DNA of 64,000 bases. It comes from RUG11690 sp045616665. GTDB taxonomy: Bacteria > Bacteroidota > Bacteroidia > Bacteroidales > WCHB1-69. Of this stretch, positions 48,276 through 56,598 are shown piece after piece. A program made the translations under genes and the position numbers. Each line of letters starts with the position of its first letter. Position 1 is the stretch's first letter. Under the pieces are notes generated by a model that searched no databases, was not told where the DNA came from, and was given only the letters and a program-made list of their open reading frames with translations. The stretch covers positions 54,542 through 118,541 of the forward strand of contig JAZLHE010000095.1 of assembly GCA_045616665.1 (NCBI GenBank), written 5' to 3'.

Positions 48276-48452
48276 AAGATGAAAGATGAAAACGGAAAGT
48301 TGAAAGATGAAAACGGAAAGTTGAAAGATGAAAACGGAAAATACGAAATTTAAAGACAGCGGCATTCCCTGGATCGATTCTATTAAGTGGAAAGTTGAAA
48401 ACTGAAAGATGAAAGATGAAAACGGAAAGATGAAAACGGAAAGATGAAAACG
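48239..48452 (+). repeat. Heptamer arrays B and C around the hsdS starts
   Basis: Fourteen contiguous heptamers run from 48239 to 48336 and nine from 48390 to 48452 (GAAAGAT, GAAAACG, GAAAGTT, GAAAACT). Units ending GAT before a G create an ATG at each such junction. The intact hsdS ATG (48444) is one of these, so repeat number alters which ATG lies in frame. Confidence 0.9.
48328..48405 (+). pseudogene. Second decapitated hsdS 5' end
   Basis: The 25-codon frame starts MKTENTKFKDSGIPWIDSIK, nearly identical to the first 20 residues of intact hsdS (MKTENTKFKDSGIPWIGLIP), then enters heptamer repeats and stops at 48403. It is a duplicated head without a recognition domain. Confidence 0.7.
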
Positions 48453-49904
48453 GAAAATACGAAATTTAAAGACAGCGGCATTCCCTGGATTGGATTGATT
48501 CCTGAGGATTGGAGTGTTGAACAAATCGGTCGCAATATTGCTGAAGTTGATAATCCAAACTCTGATTGTGCAGAATCTAATGCGCTCCAATTCAAAGCCG
48601 GTACAATCATTTCAAAGAGTCAGGGTGATAGCAAGTACCACCCGGAAACTTTGGTTGCATACAATATTGTTGAGGATGGTGATATTATGTTGAACGGATT
48701 GAATTTGTCGTTTGATATGATTTCTCAGCGCGTTGGATTGGTTCGCGAACGGGGTGTTATTACATCAGCATATTTAGCCATTAGGCCCAATGAAAATATC
48801 AATAGTGAATATTTAACATACTTGTTCAAAGCGTATGATGCTAAGAAGGCATTGCATTCGATGGGTAGAGGGCTACGGCAAACATTATCGTATAAGGAAT
48901 TAAAAAGATACTCTGTCGTATTTCCCTCTTTCCCTACGCAGCAGCGCATTGCGGACTTTTTGGACCGAAAGTGTGCGGAGATTGACGAGTTGTCGGCTTT
49001 GCAGGAAATGATGATTGCCGAGCTGAAACGCTACAAGCAGTCCGTCATTACCGAAGCAGTAACAGGGAAGTGGAGAGTGGAAAACGGAAAGTTGAAAGTT
49101 GAAAGTGGAGAGATGAAAGTTGAAAACGGAGAGATGAAAGTTGAAAGTGGAGAGATGAAAGTTGAAAACGGAGAGATGAAAGTTGAAAACGGAGAGATGA
49201 AAGTTGAAAACGGAGAGATGAAAGTTGAAAGTGGAGAGATGAGAGATGAAAGAGGAAAGATGAAGGACAGCAGCGTGGAATGGATTGGCGAAATACCGGA
49301 GGGGTGGGAAGTGTGTAGGTTGAAAGATATTTTGAAAAGTCCACTGCAATATGGTGCTAACGAAAGTGGAATCCCATTCAATGAGGAGCTTCCAAGATAT
49401 GTTAGAATTACAGATATTTTAGAAAATTCCCTTCGAGAAAATTTGGTAAAACAATCATTAACAGAAGAGCAGGCAAATGGTTATATCCTTGAAAACAATG
49501 ACATACTTTTTGCAAGAAGCGGTGGCACAGTGGGAAAGACTTTTATTTACAAACAAAAATATGGAAGATGTGCTTTTGCTGGTTATTTGATTAAAGCAAC
49601 AGTTGAGAAAGGAGAAGCTCAATACTTATATTATTATACGCAATCCCATTGCTATGAAGAATGGAAGCGAAGAATATTCATTCAAGCAACCATACAAAAT
49701 ATTGGAGCAGACAGATATTCCATTATGGAATTACCTATTCCCCCTCTCACCGAGCAGCAAGCGATTGCGGACTACTTGGACGAAAAGTGCAGCGAGATTG
49801 ACGAGCTGATTGCCATCAAGCAGCAGAAAATCGAGCAACTGAAAGAATACAAGAAAAGCGTCATCTTCGAGTATGTGACGGGAAAGAGAGAAGTTGAAAG
49901 TTGA
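48444..49904 (+). CDS. hsdS: Type I restriction-modification specificity subunit HsdS
   Basis: HsdS selects the bipartite DNA target of the type I enzyme. The 486-residue protein has two target-recognition domains, each starting with a GIPWIGLIPEDW / SVEWIGEIPEGW motif. Each ends in a conserved helical region (FLDRKCAEIDELSALQEMMI; YLDEKCSEIDELIAIKQQKI) that closes with VTGK. Between the halves lie nine 7-residue repeats (residues about 212-274, VENGEMK-like) encoded by heptamer DNA. The start codon is inside an array, and two truncated hsdS heads lie upstream. Its length is enlarged by the repeat block. Confidence 0.94.
   Translation: MKTENTKFKDSGIPWIGLIPEDWSVEQIGRNIAEVDNPNSDCAESNALQFKAGTIISKSQGDSKYHPETLVAYNIVEDGDIMLNGLNLSFDMISQRVGLVRERGVITSAYLAIRPNENINSEYLTYLFKAYDAKKALHSMGRGLRQTLSYKELKRYSVVFPSFPTQQRIADFLDRKCAEIDELSALQEMMIAELKRYKQSVITEAVTGKWRVENGKLKVESGEMKVENGEMKVESGEMKVENGEMKVENGEMKVENGEMKVESGEMRDERGKMKDSSVEWIGEIPEGWEVCRLKDILKSPLQYGANESGIPFNEELPRYVRITDILENSLRENLVKQSLTEEQANGYILENNDILFARSGGTVGKTFIYKQKYGRCAFAGYLIKATVEKGEAQYLYYYTQSHCYEEWKRRIFIQATIQNIGADRYSIMELPIPPLTEQQAIADYLDEKCSEIDELIAIKQQKIEQLKEYKKSVIFEYVTGKREVES
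49073..49261 (+). repeat. In-frame heptamer minisatellite in hsdS (27 x 7 bp = 9 x 21 bp)
   Basis: Twenty-seven contiguous heptamers (GAAAACG, GAGAGAT, GAAAGTT, GAAAGTG and so on) make nine 21-bp units, each coding seven residues such as VENGEMK, VESGEMK or VENGKLK. The block sits exactly between the two target-recognition halves. Change by three heptamers keeps the frame; change by one or two breaks it. Confidence 0.93.
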
Positions 49905-50149
49905 AAGATGAAAGATGAAAGATGAAAACTGAAAGTTGAAAGCTTTCCACTTTCCACTTTTAACTTTTCTCTCTCCACTTTCCACTTTCCACTTTTAACT
50001 TTTCTCTCTCCACTTTCCACTTTCCACTTTTAACTTTTCTCTCTCCACTTTCCACTTTCCACTTTCAACTTTTCTCTCTCCACTTTCCACTTTCCACTTT
50101 CAACTTTTCTCTCTCCACTTTCCACTTTCCACTTTCAACTTTCCACTTT
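49896..50149 (+). repeat. Heptamer arrays E and F, head-to-head, with 35-bp higher-order units
   Basis: Seven plus-strand units (49896-49944) after the hsdS end meet 29 inverted units (49947-50149). The inverted part is ordered as groups of five: three CCACTTT, one TAACTTT or CAACTTT, one TCTCTCT, that is, a 35-bp unit repeated about five and a half times. The meeting point (GAAAGTTGAAAG against CTTTCCACTTTC) can fold as a hairpin. Confidence 0.92.
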
Positions 50150-50167
50150 CCGTTTAAAAAGTTTTTA

Positions 50168-50175
50168 TATCTTTG
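50168..50175 (+). promoter_or_regulatory. -7 promoter box of the four-helix-bundle gene
   Basis: TATCTTTG lies 41 bp before the ATG at 50217, immediately past the heptamer array. Confidence 0.55.
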
Positions 50176-50216
50176 CAGTCTTAACTCTTGATTTTCAACT
50201 TTTATTTCTCAATTTT

Positions 50217-50579
50217 ATGAAGGATAGTGTTTTACATAATAAAAGTTTGGCGTTTGCAGTAAGGATTGTGATGTTTTACAAATATTTGTGTGATGAGAAG
50301 AAAGAATATGTGCTTTCTAAACAAATACTACGCAGTGGGACAAGTATCGGCGCAAATATTCGAGAAAGTAAAAATGCACAAAGTCCTGCCGATTTTATCA
50401 GCAAACTTTACATCGCGCTCAAAGAAGCTGATGAAACGCAATACTGGCTCGAGGTTTTATCCTTGTCAGAAATCATTTCCCAATCAGAGTTTGAAAATCT
50501 CAAACAAGATCTTTCTGAACTCATCGCAATGCTCACATCTTCCATCAAAACTACAAAATCAAAACTCATAAAACAATAA
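50217..50579 (+). CDS. Four-helix-bundle protein (23S rRNA intervening-sequence type)
   Basis: The 120-residue protein is a small helical bundle of the family often called four helix bundle or S23. ILRSGTSIGANIRESKNAQS is its best marker, followed by ALKEADETQYWLEVL. The family was first seen encoded in 23S rRNA intervening sequences and is now common next to mobile or repeated DNA. No biochemical role is firmly known. Here it is inserted between hsdS and the ATPases, flanked by heptamer arrays, with its own promoter box. Confidence 0.9.
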   Translation: MKDSVLHNKSLAFAVRIVMFYKYLCDEKKEYVLSKQILRSGTSIGANIRESKNAQSPADFISKLYIALKEADETQYWLEVLSLSEIISQSEFENLKQDLSELIAMLTSSIKTTKSKLIKQ

Positions 50580-50597
50580 CTCTCCACTCTCATCTTT

Positions 50598-50616
50598 AAG
50601 AAGCTTCGCTTCTTTT
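50598..50616 (+). terminator. Probable terminator after the four-helix-bundle gene
   Basis: AAGAAGC (50598-50604) pairs with GCTTCTT (50608-50614) around TTC, followed by a short T-rich run. The bases 50630-50680 contain a further hairpin (GCAGAA with TTCTGC). Confidence 0.5.
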
Positions 50617-50680
50617 CCTCCTCCTTGCTCGGCAGAACCAAAACAAGTTTTGTTTCTGCACTCGCTTCGTTCGTCGGTTC

Positions 50681-50784
50681 ATCTTTCATCTCTCATCTTT
50701 CCACTTTCATCTTTCATCTTTCATCTTTCCACTTTCATCTTTCATCTTTCATCTCTCCACTTTCATCTTTCATCTTTCCACTTT
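50681..50784 (-). repeat. Heptamer array G
   Basis: About fifteen units in minus-strand orientation (CATCTTT, CATCTCT, CCACTTT; reverse complements GAAAGAT-like) fill the gap before the broken ATPase gene. One unit is 6 bp long. Confidence 0.85.
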
Positions 50785-50838
50785 CATTAGTTTAAAAAAA
50801 ATGCGTACATTTGCAGAAATTTTAAACACACAAGTGCG

Positions 50839-51796
50839 ATGGTCATAGAACGGAACTTTTATTTAGAAAAGCTTTGTCGCAAGAAGCACAACGGAATGGT
50901 GAAGATTGTGACGGGCGTTCGCCGTTGTGGAAAAACATATCTCCTTTTCAATCTTTTTACGAAACACCTCCTTGATTCCGGCGTGAACGAATCGCATATC
51001 GTCACGCTGCGTTTGGATGACTTTGAGAACACAGAATATCGAGATCCATCGGCCTTGTATCGTTATGTCAAAGCCCAACTTGCCGACTCGGAGCCATACT
51101 ACGTTTTGCTGGACGAGATACAGCTGGTTCCTCATTTTGAAGAGGTTTTGAACGGATTGCTGCACATCGACAATCTCGACATTTATGTTACCGGTAGCAA
51201 TTCCCGCTTTTTGTCTTCCGATATCATTACGGAATTCAGAGGACGCGGAGATGAAATTCGGCTTTATCCACTTTCTTTTGCGGAATTCTTTTCCGTTTAT
51301 GAAGGAAGTGCAACGGATGCCTGGCAGGAATATAGAATATATGGAGGTATGCCGCACATCACCAGTATAGCGGATAAAGAAGAAAAGATTTACCGACAAC
51401 GGGTTGCGCAATGCCCGATTGGATTTCCGACAATTAGAAGAAGGGCATTTGATGGAGAACGCCATCTACAATGAACTCTGCCGCCGATATCACTCGGTAG
51501 ATGTAGGCGATGTGTCAACCTACGTAAAAAACGAGAAAGGAAACGTTGTTAGGAAGCACTTGGAAGTGGATTTTGTGGTGAACCAGGGAAACCGCCGCTA
51601 TTACATTCAGTCGGCAGTGAGCATTGATACGCGGGAGAAGGTGGCGCAGGAATCTGCCTCGCTCAAAAACATCAACGACTCGTTTAAGAAAATCCTCATA
51701 CAGCAGCGCGACACCGAGCCCTGGTACACCGACGACGGCATACTCGTGCTCTCTTTAATGGATTTTATGATGAAACCGAAAACGATTGAGAGTTGA
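50839..51796 (+). pseudogene. Broken AAA+/DUF4143 ATPase gene
   Basis: The first frame (from ATG 50839) starts as a normal DUF4143-type ATPase: VTGVRRCGKTYLLFNLF (Walker A), YYVLLDEIQLVPHFEEVLNG (Walker B) and ITEFRGRGDEIRLYPLSFAE, to YGGMP. At about 51400 it changes frame. The second frame (to 51796) continues with ARLDFRQLEEGHLMENAIYN and EVDFVVNQGNRRYYIQ, the C-terminal nuclease-like part. About 100 residues expected between them are absent, so deletion plus frameshift have destroyed the gene. A promoter box TACATTTG is at 50806-50813. Confidence 0.85.
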
Positions 51797-51968
51797 GAGA
51801 TGAGAGATGAAAGATGAAAGATGAAAGATGAAAGATGAGGGTTGAGAGTTGAGAGTTTTTCGTTCTCAGTTTTCCACTTTTCACTTTTCTCTTTCCACTC
51901 TCCACTTTCCACTTTCAACTTTCAACTTTCAACTTTCCGTTCTCCACTTTCCACTTTCCACTTTCCAC
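51786..51968 (+). repeat. Heptamer array H, head-to-head pair
   Basis: GAGAGTT and GAAAGAT-type units follow the end of the broken ATPase gene (about 51786-51856). Inverted CCACTTT, CAACTTT and CTCTTTC-type units follow (about 51872-51968). As at 49896-50149, the two orientations face each other and could form a hairpin. Confidence 0.8.
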
Positions 51969-51988
51969 ATTTTACGGAATTAAAATCC

Positions 51989-52003
51989 ATATTTCACGGA
52001 ATT
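51989..52003 (+). repeat. 15-bp direct repeat, left copy
   Basis: ATATTTCACGGAATT is identical to 53507-53521. The two copies bracket the intact ATPase gene and its trailing array. A related ACATTTTACGGAATT lies just upstream (51968-51982). Confidence 0.75.
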
Positions 52004-52039
52004 TTTGTGTTTTCCTGTTTAAGTTATTGATTTTTTATG

Positions 52040-52047
52040 TACCTTTG
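52040..52047 (+). promoter_or_regulatory. -7 promoter box of the intact DUF4143 ATPase gene
   Basis: TACCTTTG lies 27 bp before the ATG at 52075. Confidence 0.5.
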
Positions 52048-52074
52048 CCACCAATAAATCAACAAATTAACAAA

Positions 52075-53367
52075 ATGTCGGATTTCAACTATAAACCTCG
52101 TATTGCAGACACTATCCTCCAGAAAAAATTGAGATCGGCGGGTGCTGTTTTGATAGAAGGTCCAAAATGGTGCGGCAAAACCACAACATCGGAACAGCAG
52201 GCCAAAAGTGTCAACTATATATCCGATCCGGTCAATCTCAACAGGAACATGATTCTGGCCGAAATGGACATCAACGCCCTGTTAGATGGCGAGAAACCCC
52301 AATTGTTGGATGAGTGGCAAGTCATTCCTCAATTATGGGATGCTGTTCGCTTTGCGGTTGACCACAGCAAAGGCACCGGTCAGTTTATATTAACCGGTTC
52401 TGCCGTCCCTCCAACACAAGATCAACAAAAGAAGATTCATCATACCGGAACAGGCCGTATTACAAAATTACGGATGCGCCCTATGTCGTTGTGGGAATCA
52501 GGGGAAAGTAATGGTGAAATAAGCCTTCAAAATCTGTTCGAAAATCCAGGAATTTCCATATACAGCGAAGGCAAACACAAACTTGACGACATCGCTTTTC
52601 TGATGTGCAGGGGCGGCTGGCCTATTGCTGCAACATTGGAAAAGGATTATGCACTTGAAACAGCATTTTCCTACTACCAAGCTGTTACGGAAGAAGATAT
52701 TTCACGAGTGGATGGCATAAACAGAAGCCCGGCGCGTGCGAAACGCCTGATGCGTTCCCTCGCACGCCATCAGGGAACGCAAGTGCCTATTGCAGGCATC
52801 AAAGCGGATATGGCAGCCAATGACACTTCCTCGTTGGACGTGGATACGGTGTCTTCCTACATTGATGTGCTGAAAAAAATATTTGTCATAGAAGATATGG
52901 AGGCCTGGAATCCCAATCTCCGCTCAAAAGCCGCAATTAGGTGCAGCGACACAAGATATTATGCGGATCCTTCCATCGCAGCGGCAGCACTCGGAGCCTC
53001 TCCCGGCGATTTACTCGAGGATCTCAATACAATGGGATTGTTGTTTGAAACGATGGCCGTTCGTGACCTCAGAACTTATGCCGATGCCCTTAGCGGAACA
53101 GTGGCTCATTATAGAGACAGCAATGGACTTGAATGTGATGCTATTATTCATTTGCGAAACGGACAATATGGACTCATAGAAATTAAGTTGGGAGGCGAAA
53201 AACTTATAGAGGAGGGCACTAAAACACTCAATAAATTGGCAGCAATATTAGACACTGACAAAATGAAATCACCATCCTTCAAAATGATTCTTACAGCTGT
53301 GGGAAATTTGGCTTATAAACGCGATGACGGTATCTATGTTGTCCCTATCGGCTGCCTTAAACCATAA
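52075..53367 (+). CDS. AAA+ ATPase with DUF4143 domain
   Basis: The 430-residue protein has an N-terminal AAA+ ATPase (AVLIEGPKWCGKTTTSEQQA Walker A; KPQLLDEWQVIPQLWDAVRF Walker B; QFILTGSAVPP sensor) and a C-terminal DUF4143 region. The latter ends with SNGLECDAIIHLRNGQYGLI then EIKLGG, which looks like a PD-(D/E)xK remnant. Such proteins are numerous in Bacteroidota genomes; their job is not known, though many lie in defence or mobile regions. The ATG at 52075 follows a promoter box. Direct 15-bp repeats bracket this gene and the following array. Confidence 0.9.
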   Translation: MSDFNYKPRIADTILQKKLRSAGAVLIEGPKWCGKTTTSEQQAKSVNYISDPVNLNRNMILAEMDINALLDGEKPQLLDEWQVIPQLWDAVRFAVDHSKGTGQFILTGSAVPPTQDQQKKIHHTGTGRITKLRMRPMSLWESGESNGEISLQNLFENPGISIYSEGKHKLDDIAFLMCRGGWPIAATLEKDYALETAFSYYQAVTEEDISRVDGINRSPARAKRLMRSLARHQGTQVPIAGIKADMAANDTSSLDVDTVSSYIDVLKKIFVIEDMEAWNPNLRSKAAIRCSDTRYYADPSIAAAALGASPGDLLEDLNTMGLLFETMAVRDLRTYADALSGTVAHYRDSNGLECDAIIHLRNGQYGLIEIKLGGEKLIEEGTKTLNKLAAILDTDKMKSPSFKMILTAVGNLAYKRDDGIYVVPIGCLKP

Positions 53368-53500
53368 CTCTCCACTTTCCACTCTCCACTTTTCACTTTT
53401 CACTTTCCACTCTCCACTTTCCACTTTTCACTTTTCACTCTCCACTTTCATCTCTCCACTCTCATCTTTCATCTCTCCACTCTCATCTCTCATCTCACCA
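53368..53500 (-). repeat. Heptamer array I
   Basis: Units CCACTTT, CCACTCT, TCACTTT and CATCTCT run from just past the ATPase stop to about 53500, in minus-strand orientation. They occupy the gap before hsdR. Confidence 0.85.
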
Positions 53501-53506
53501 CTCTCT

Positions 53507-53521
53507 ATATTTCACGGAATT
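53507..53521 (+). repeat. 15-bp direct repeat, right copy
   Basis: ATATTTCACGGAATT, identical to 51989-52003; it ends 13 bp before the hsdR ATG. Confidence 0.75.
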
Positions 53522-53534
53522 AATAACAATACTT

Positions 53535-56500
53535 ATGGAAATCAGCTATACATCTTATAAAACCACTATCCACCCGAAAGACCGGCTCAAGGAAAAAAAC
53601 TTCGAGCAAGACATTGAAACCTATCTTCTCAACGAAGGCGGCTATATAAAAGGCGACCAAAGCACCTACGACAAGAAGCGGGCGATTGATATGCCCGTGC
53701 TGTTGCAGTTCATACAGAACACGCAGCCGAAGGTGTGGCAACGCTATGTGAACCTCTACGGGGAAAAGTCAAGCGACCAACTCTACAAGGTTTTTCAGGC
53801 AGATGTAGCCAACTACGGACTCATTCACGTCCTGCGAAACGGCATCAAAGATAGGGGAGTGGCCATCCGGTTCTGCTACTTCAAGCCGAGCAGTAATCTG
53901 AATCAGGATTTGGTCGAACGATACAACGCCAACATCTTGCATTGCACCCGACAGTTTGCCTATTCCACCCGGAACCACAACACCCTTGATATGGTGCTTT
54001 CCGTAAACGGCATTCCCGTGGTCGCCCTGGAACTGAAGAACCAGCTCACAGGACAGTCGGTCGCCAATGCCAAGCACCAGTTCATGTACGACCGTGACCC
54101 GAAGGAACTCATCTTCAACTTCAACACCCGCATTCTTGCCTACTTTGCCGTTGACCTCTACGAAGTGGCAATGACCACCCAGCTGCAAGGCGACAAGACC
54201 CGATTCCTTCCATTCAACCAGGGCAGCAACGGAGCCGGCAACATCGGCGACGGCGGAAATCCTGAAAATCCCGACGGCTATTCAACCTCATACCTTTGGG
54301 AACGTGTGCTGAATCGTGAGATGCTGCTATCTCTGTTGCAAAGGTACATTTCCAAGATTACGGAAGAGAAGATTGTATTGGTCAAGGGCAGGCAGGAGAA
54401 GAAGAAAAAGACCTTCCTCATCTTTCCCCGTTATCACCAGTTGGATGTGGTGGAAAAACTCATTGCCGACACCAAGGCGAGCAAGGAGGGCAAGAACTAC
54501 CTGTTGCAGCATTCGGCGGGCAGCGGAAAATCCAACTCCATTGCATGGCTGTGCTACCGTTTGGCTTCGCTCCACAACGACTTGGACAAGGAAATGTTCC
54601 AAACCGTTTTTGTGGTTACGGACAGACGTGTGCTCAACTCCCAACTGCAATCCACCATCCTCGGTTTTGAGCATTTGGAAGGTCAGATAGAGACCATCAC
54701 TGACAAGGACAATTCCTCCAAACTTAAGGATGCCATCAACGACAAGAAGCGCATCATCATCACCACTTTGCATAGATTTCCGATAATCTATAAGGAATTG
54801 GACAGTCATCTTGGCAAGAACTTCGCCATTATCGTGGATGAGGCACACAGCTCGCAATCAGGCAAGAGTGCCGAGAAGCTGAAGGCGGCATTGGCGGATA
54901 CTGATGAGGCATTGAAGGAAATGGCGGAAATCGAGGAAAAGACGGAAGAGGAAATCAAGGACGAAATGGACTTGATGACCGAAACCCTATTGACGCAAGG
55001 ACAGCACAAGAACCTTTATTTCTATGCCTTCACAGCCACTCCGAAGCCCAAGACTTTGGAAACCTTCGGTGTCAAGACTGATAAGGGTTGGGATGCTTTC
55101 CACCACTATTCAATGCGGCAGGCAATTGACGAAGAGTTCATTCTGGATGTACTTCAATTCTATACCACGATTGAAACCTCATACGAAGTCGCCAAGGCGA
55201 TTGAGGAAAATCCCGAATACGAGGAACCGCCAGCAACAAGGGCGGTCAAGGCTTACCACGACAACCACGAATTTGTGGTCAATCAGATTGTGGAAGTGAT
55301 GGTGGAGAAGTTCCGTGAAATCACCCTGCAAAAGATTGACGGCAACGCAAAGGCGATGGTGGTTTCACCATCAAGAGCCCACGCCGTCCGTTTCTACTTC
55401 GCAATGAAAGACTATTGCAAGAAGAAGGGCTATGACGAAGTGAAACCTCTGGTGGCATTCAGCGGAACGGTGAAGTACAACGAGACCGAATACACCGAAA
55501 GTCAAATCAATTCGGCAGACGGACAGAAGATTACGGAGGCGAAACTTCCCTTGTTCTTCGCTTCTGAAATGTACAACATATTGATTGTTGCCGACAAATA
55601 CCAGACAGGTTTTGACGAACCTCTGCTTCATACGATGTTCGTGAACAAGAAACTGAAAGGTGTGAAGGCGGTACAGACGCTCTCCCGCTTGAACCGCAGC
55701 TGTCCAGGCAAGAACGACACCTGCGTTTTGGATTTCGTGAACGATACTGAAAGCATAAAACAGTCATTCCAACCATTCTTTGAGGACACGCTGTTGGAAG
55801 AAGGCGTGGACATCAATATGGTGTACAAGTACCTGAACGATATCCGGCAATACCATTTGTGGAATCAGGATGATGAGGAGAAGGTTTACATGATATACAG
55901 TGCCAGGAAACAGAGCAGCACCGATATGGGCAAGTTGGCGGGTGCGTTCAAATCCACGATGGAGGCATTTGAAAATTTGCCGAAAGAGGACAAGTTCAAG
56001 GTGCGTTTCCTTGTTCGCAACTTCAACCGTTTCTACGCATATATGGCGCAGATAGTCAGAACCTTTGACAAGGAACTTTACAAGACATACGTATTCACCG
56101 AACTGCTCTACAAGTTGCTTCCGAAGAACCCTCACGAGAAAGTGGATTTGACCAACAAACTCGCATTGATAAACAACAAACTGACGGAAACTTTCAGTGG
56201 CAGCATCCACTTGGAACACGGGCAGAACAAGGTCAAGGCGGAGAATGGCGGACAAGGCGCGTTCAAGGAAGAAAAGCGTGATTTGCTGGCAAATATCATT
56301 GACAAAATTAACCTGATGTACGCAGGTCAGTTTACCGAGGCGGACAGGGTAATTGTGGAAACCATCTTCGACAGAATGAGCAAGAGCAATGCCGCCTTGA
56401 AAAAACAGGCGAAGAACACCGATGCGGCAATGTTTACTTCGGCAATCTTCCCGAAGGCGTTTCAGGAAATTGCCCAGCAATGCTATATGGAATCAATGGA

Positions 56501-56597
56501 CGCTTTCGCCAAACTGTTTGAAGACCCTCAATTCTACGATAGGGTTATGAAAGAAATGGCGGAGGCTATGTATATGAGATTGCGGAACGGGAAGTAA
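53535..56597 (+). CDS. hsdR: Type I restriction endonuclease subunit HsdR
   Basis: HsdR supplies the ATP-driven DNA translocation and cleavage of the type I enzyme. The 1020-residue protein has an N-terminal nuclease domain (VNGIPVVALELKNQLTGQSV, with the ExK pair). A helicase core follows, with LQHSAGSGKSNSIAWL (Walker A), AIIVDEAHSSQSGK (DEAH box) and FTATPKPKTLETFG (motif III), then QTGFDEPLLHTMFVNKKLKG and QTLSRLNRSC of the second RecA lobe. A C-terminal helical region of about 250 residues binds the methylase. Length is normal and no break is seen. The HD-domain gene begins 1 bp later. Confidence 0.96.
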   Translation: MEISYTSYKTTIHPKDRLKEKNFEQDIETYLLNEGGYIKGDQSTYDKKRAIDMPVLLQFIQNTQPKVWQRYVNLYGEKSSDQLYKVFQADVANYGLIHVLRNGIKDRGVAIRFCYFKPSSNLNQDLVERYNANILHCTRQFAYSTRNHNTLDMVLSVNGIPVVALELKNQLTGQSVANAKHQFMYDRDPKELIFNFNTRILAYFAVDLYEVAMTTQLQGDKTRFLPFNQGSNGAGNIGDGGNPENPDGYSTSYLWERVLNREMLLSLLQRYISKITEEKIVLVKGRQEKKKKTFLIFPRYHQLDVVEKLIADTKASKEGKNYLLQHSAGSGKSNSIAWLCYRLASLHNDLDKEMFQTVFVVTDRRVLNSQLQSTILGFEHLEGQIETITDKDNSSKLKDAINDKKRIIITTLHRFPIIYKELDSHLGKNFAIIVDEAHSSQSGKSAEKLKAALADTDEALKEMAEIEEKTEEEIKDEMDLMTETLLTQGQHKNLYFYAFTATPKPKTLETFGVKTDKGWDAFHHYSMRQAIDEEFILDVLQFYTTIETSYEVAKAIEENPEYEEPPATRAVKAYHDNHEFVVNQIVEVMVEKFREITLQKIDGNAKAMVVSPSRAHAVRFYFAMKDYCKKKGYDEVKPLVAFSGTVKYNETEYTESQINSADGQKITEAKLPLFFASEMYNILIVADKYQTGFDEPLLHTMFVNKKLKGVKAVQTLSRLNRSCPGKNDTCVLDFVNDTESIKQSFQPFFEDTLLEEGVDINMVYKYLNDIRQYHLWNQDDEEKVYMIYSARKQSSTDMGKLAGAFKSTMEAFENLPKEDKFKVRFLVRNFNRFYAYMAQIVRTFDKELYKTYVFTELLYKLLPKNPHEKVDLTNKLALINNKLTETFSGSIHLEHGQNKVKAENGGQGAFKEEKRDLLANIIDKINLMYAGQFTEADRVIVETIFDRMSKSNAALKKQAKNTDAAMFTSAIFPKAFQEIAQQCYMESMDAFAKLFEDPQFYDRVMKEMAEAMYMRLRNGK

Positions 56598-56598
56598 G

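Noticed and set aside
49073..49261. CRISPR-like array in hsdS
   Set aside because: The units are contiguous heptamers without spacers and are translated in frame; there are no cas genes.
48189..49904. Invertible (shufflon-type) hsdS switching
   Set aside because: I find no inverted hsdS copy and no site-specific recombinase in the island; the truncated heads are in the same orientation as hsdS.
50839..51796. Programmed frameshift in the broken ATPase gene
   Set aside because: About 100 residues are missing in addition to the frame change, so a ribosomal frameshift would not restore a normal protein.
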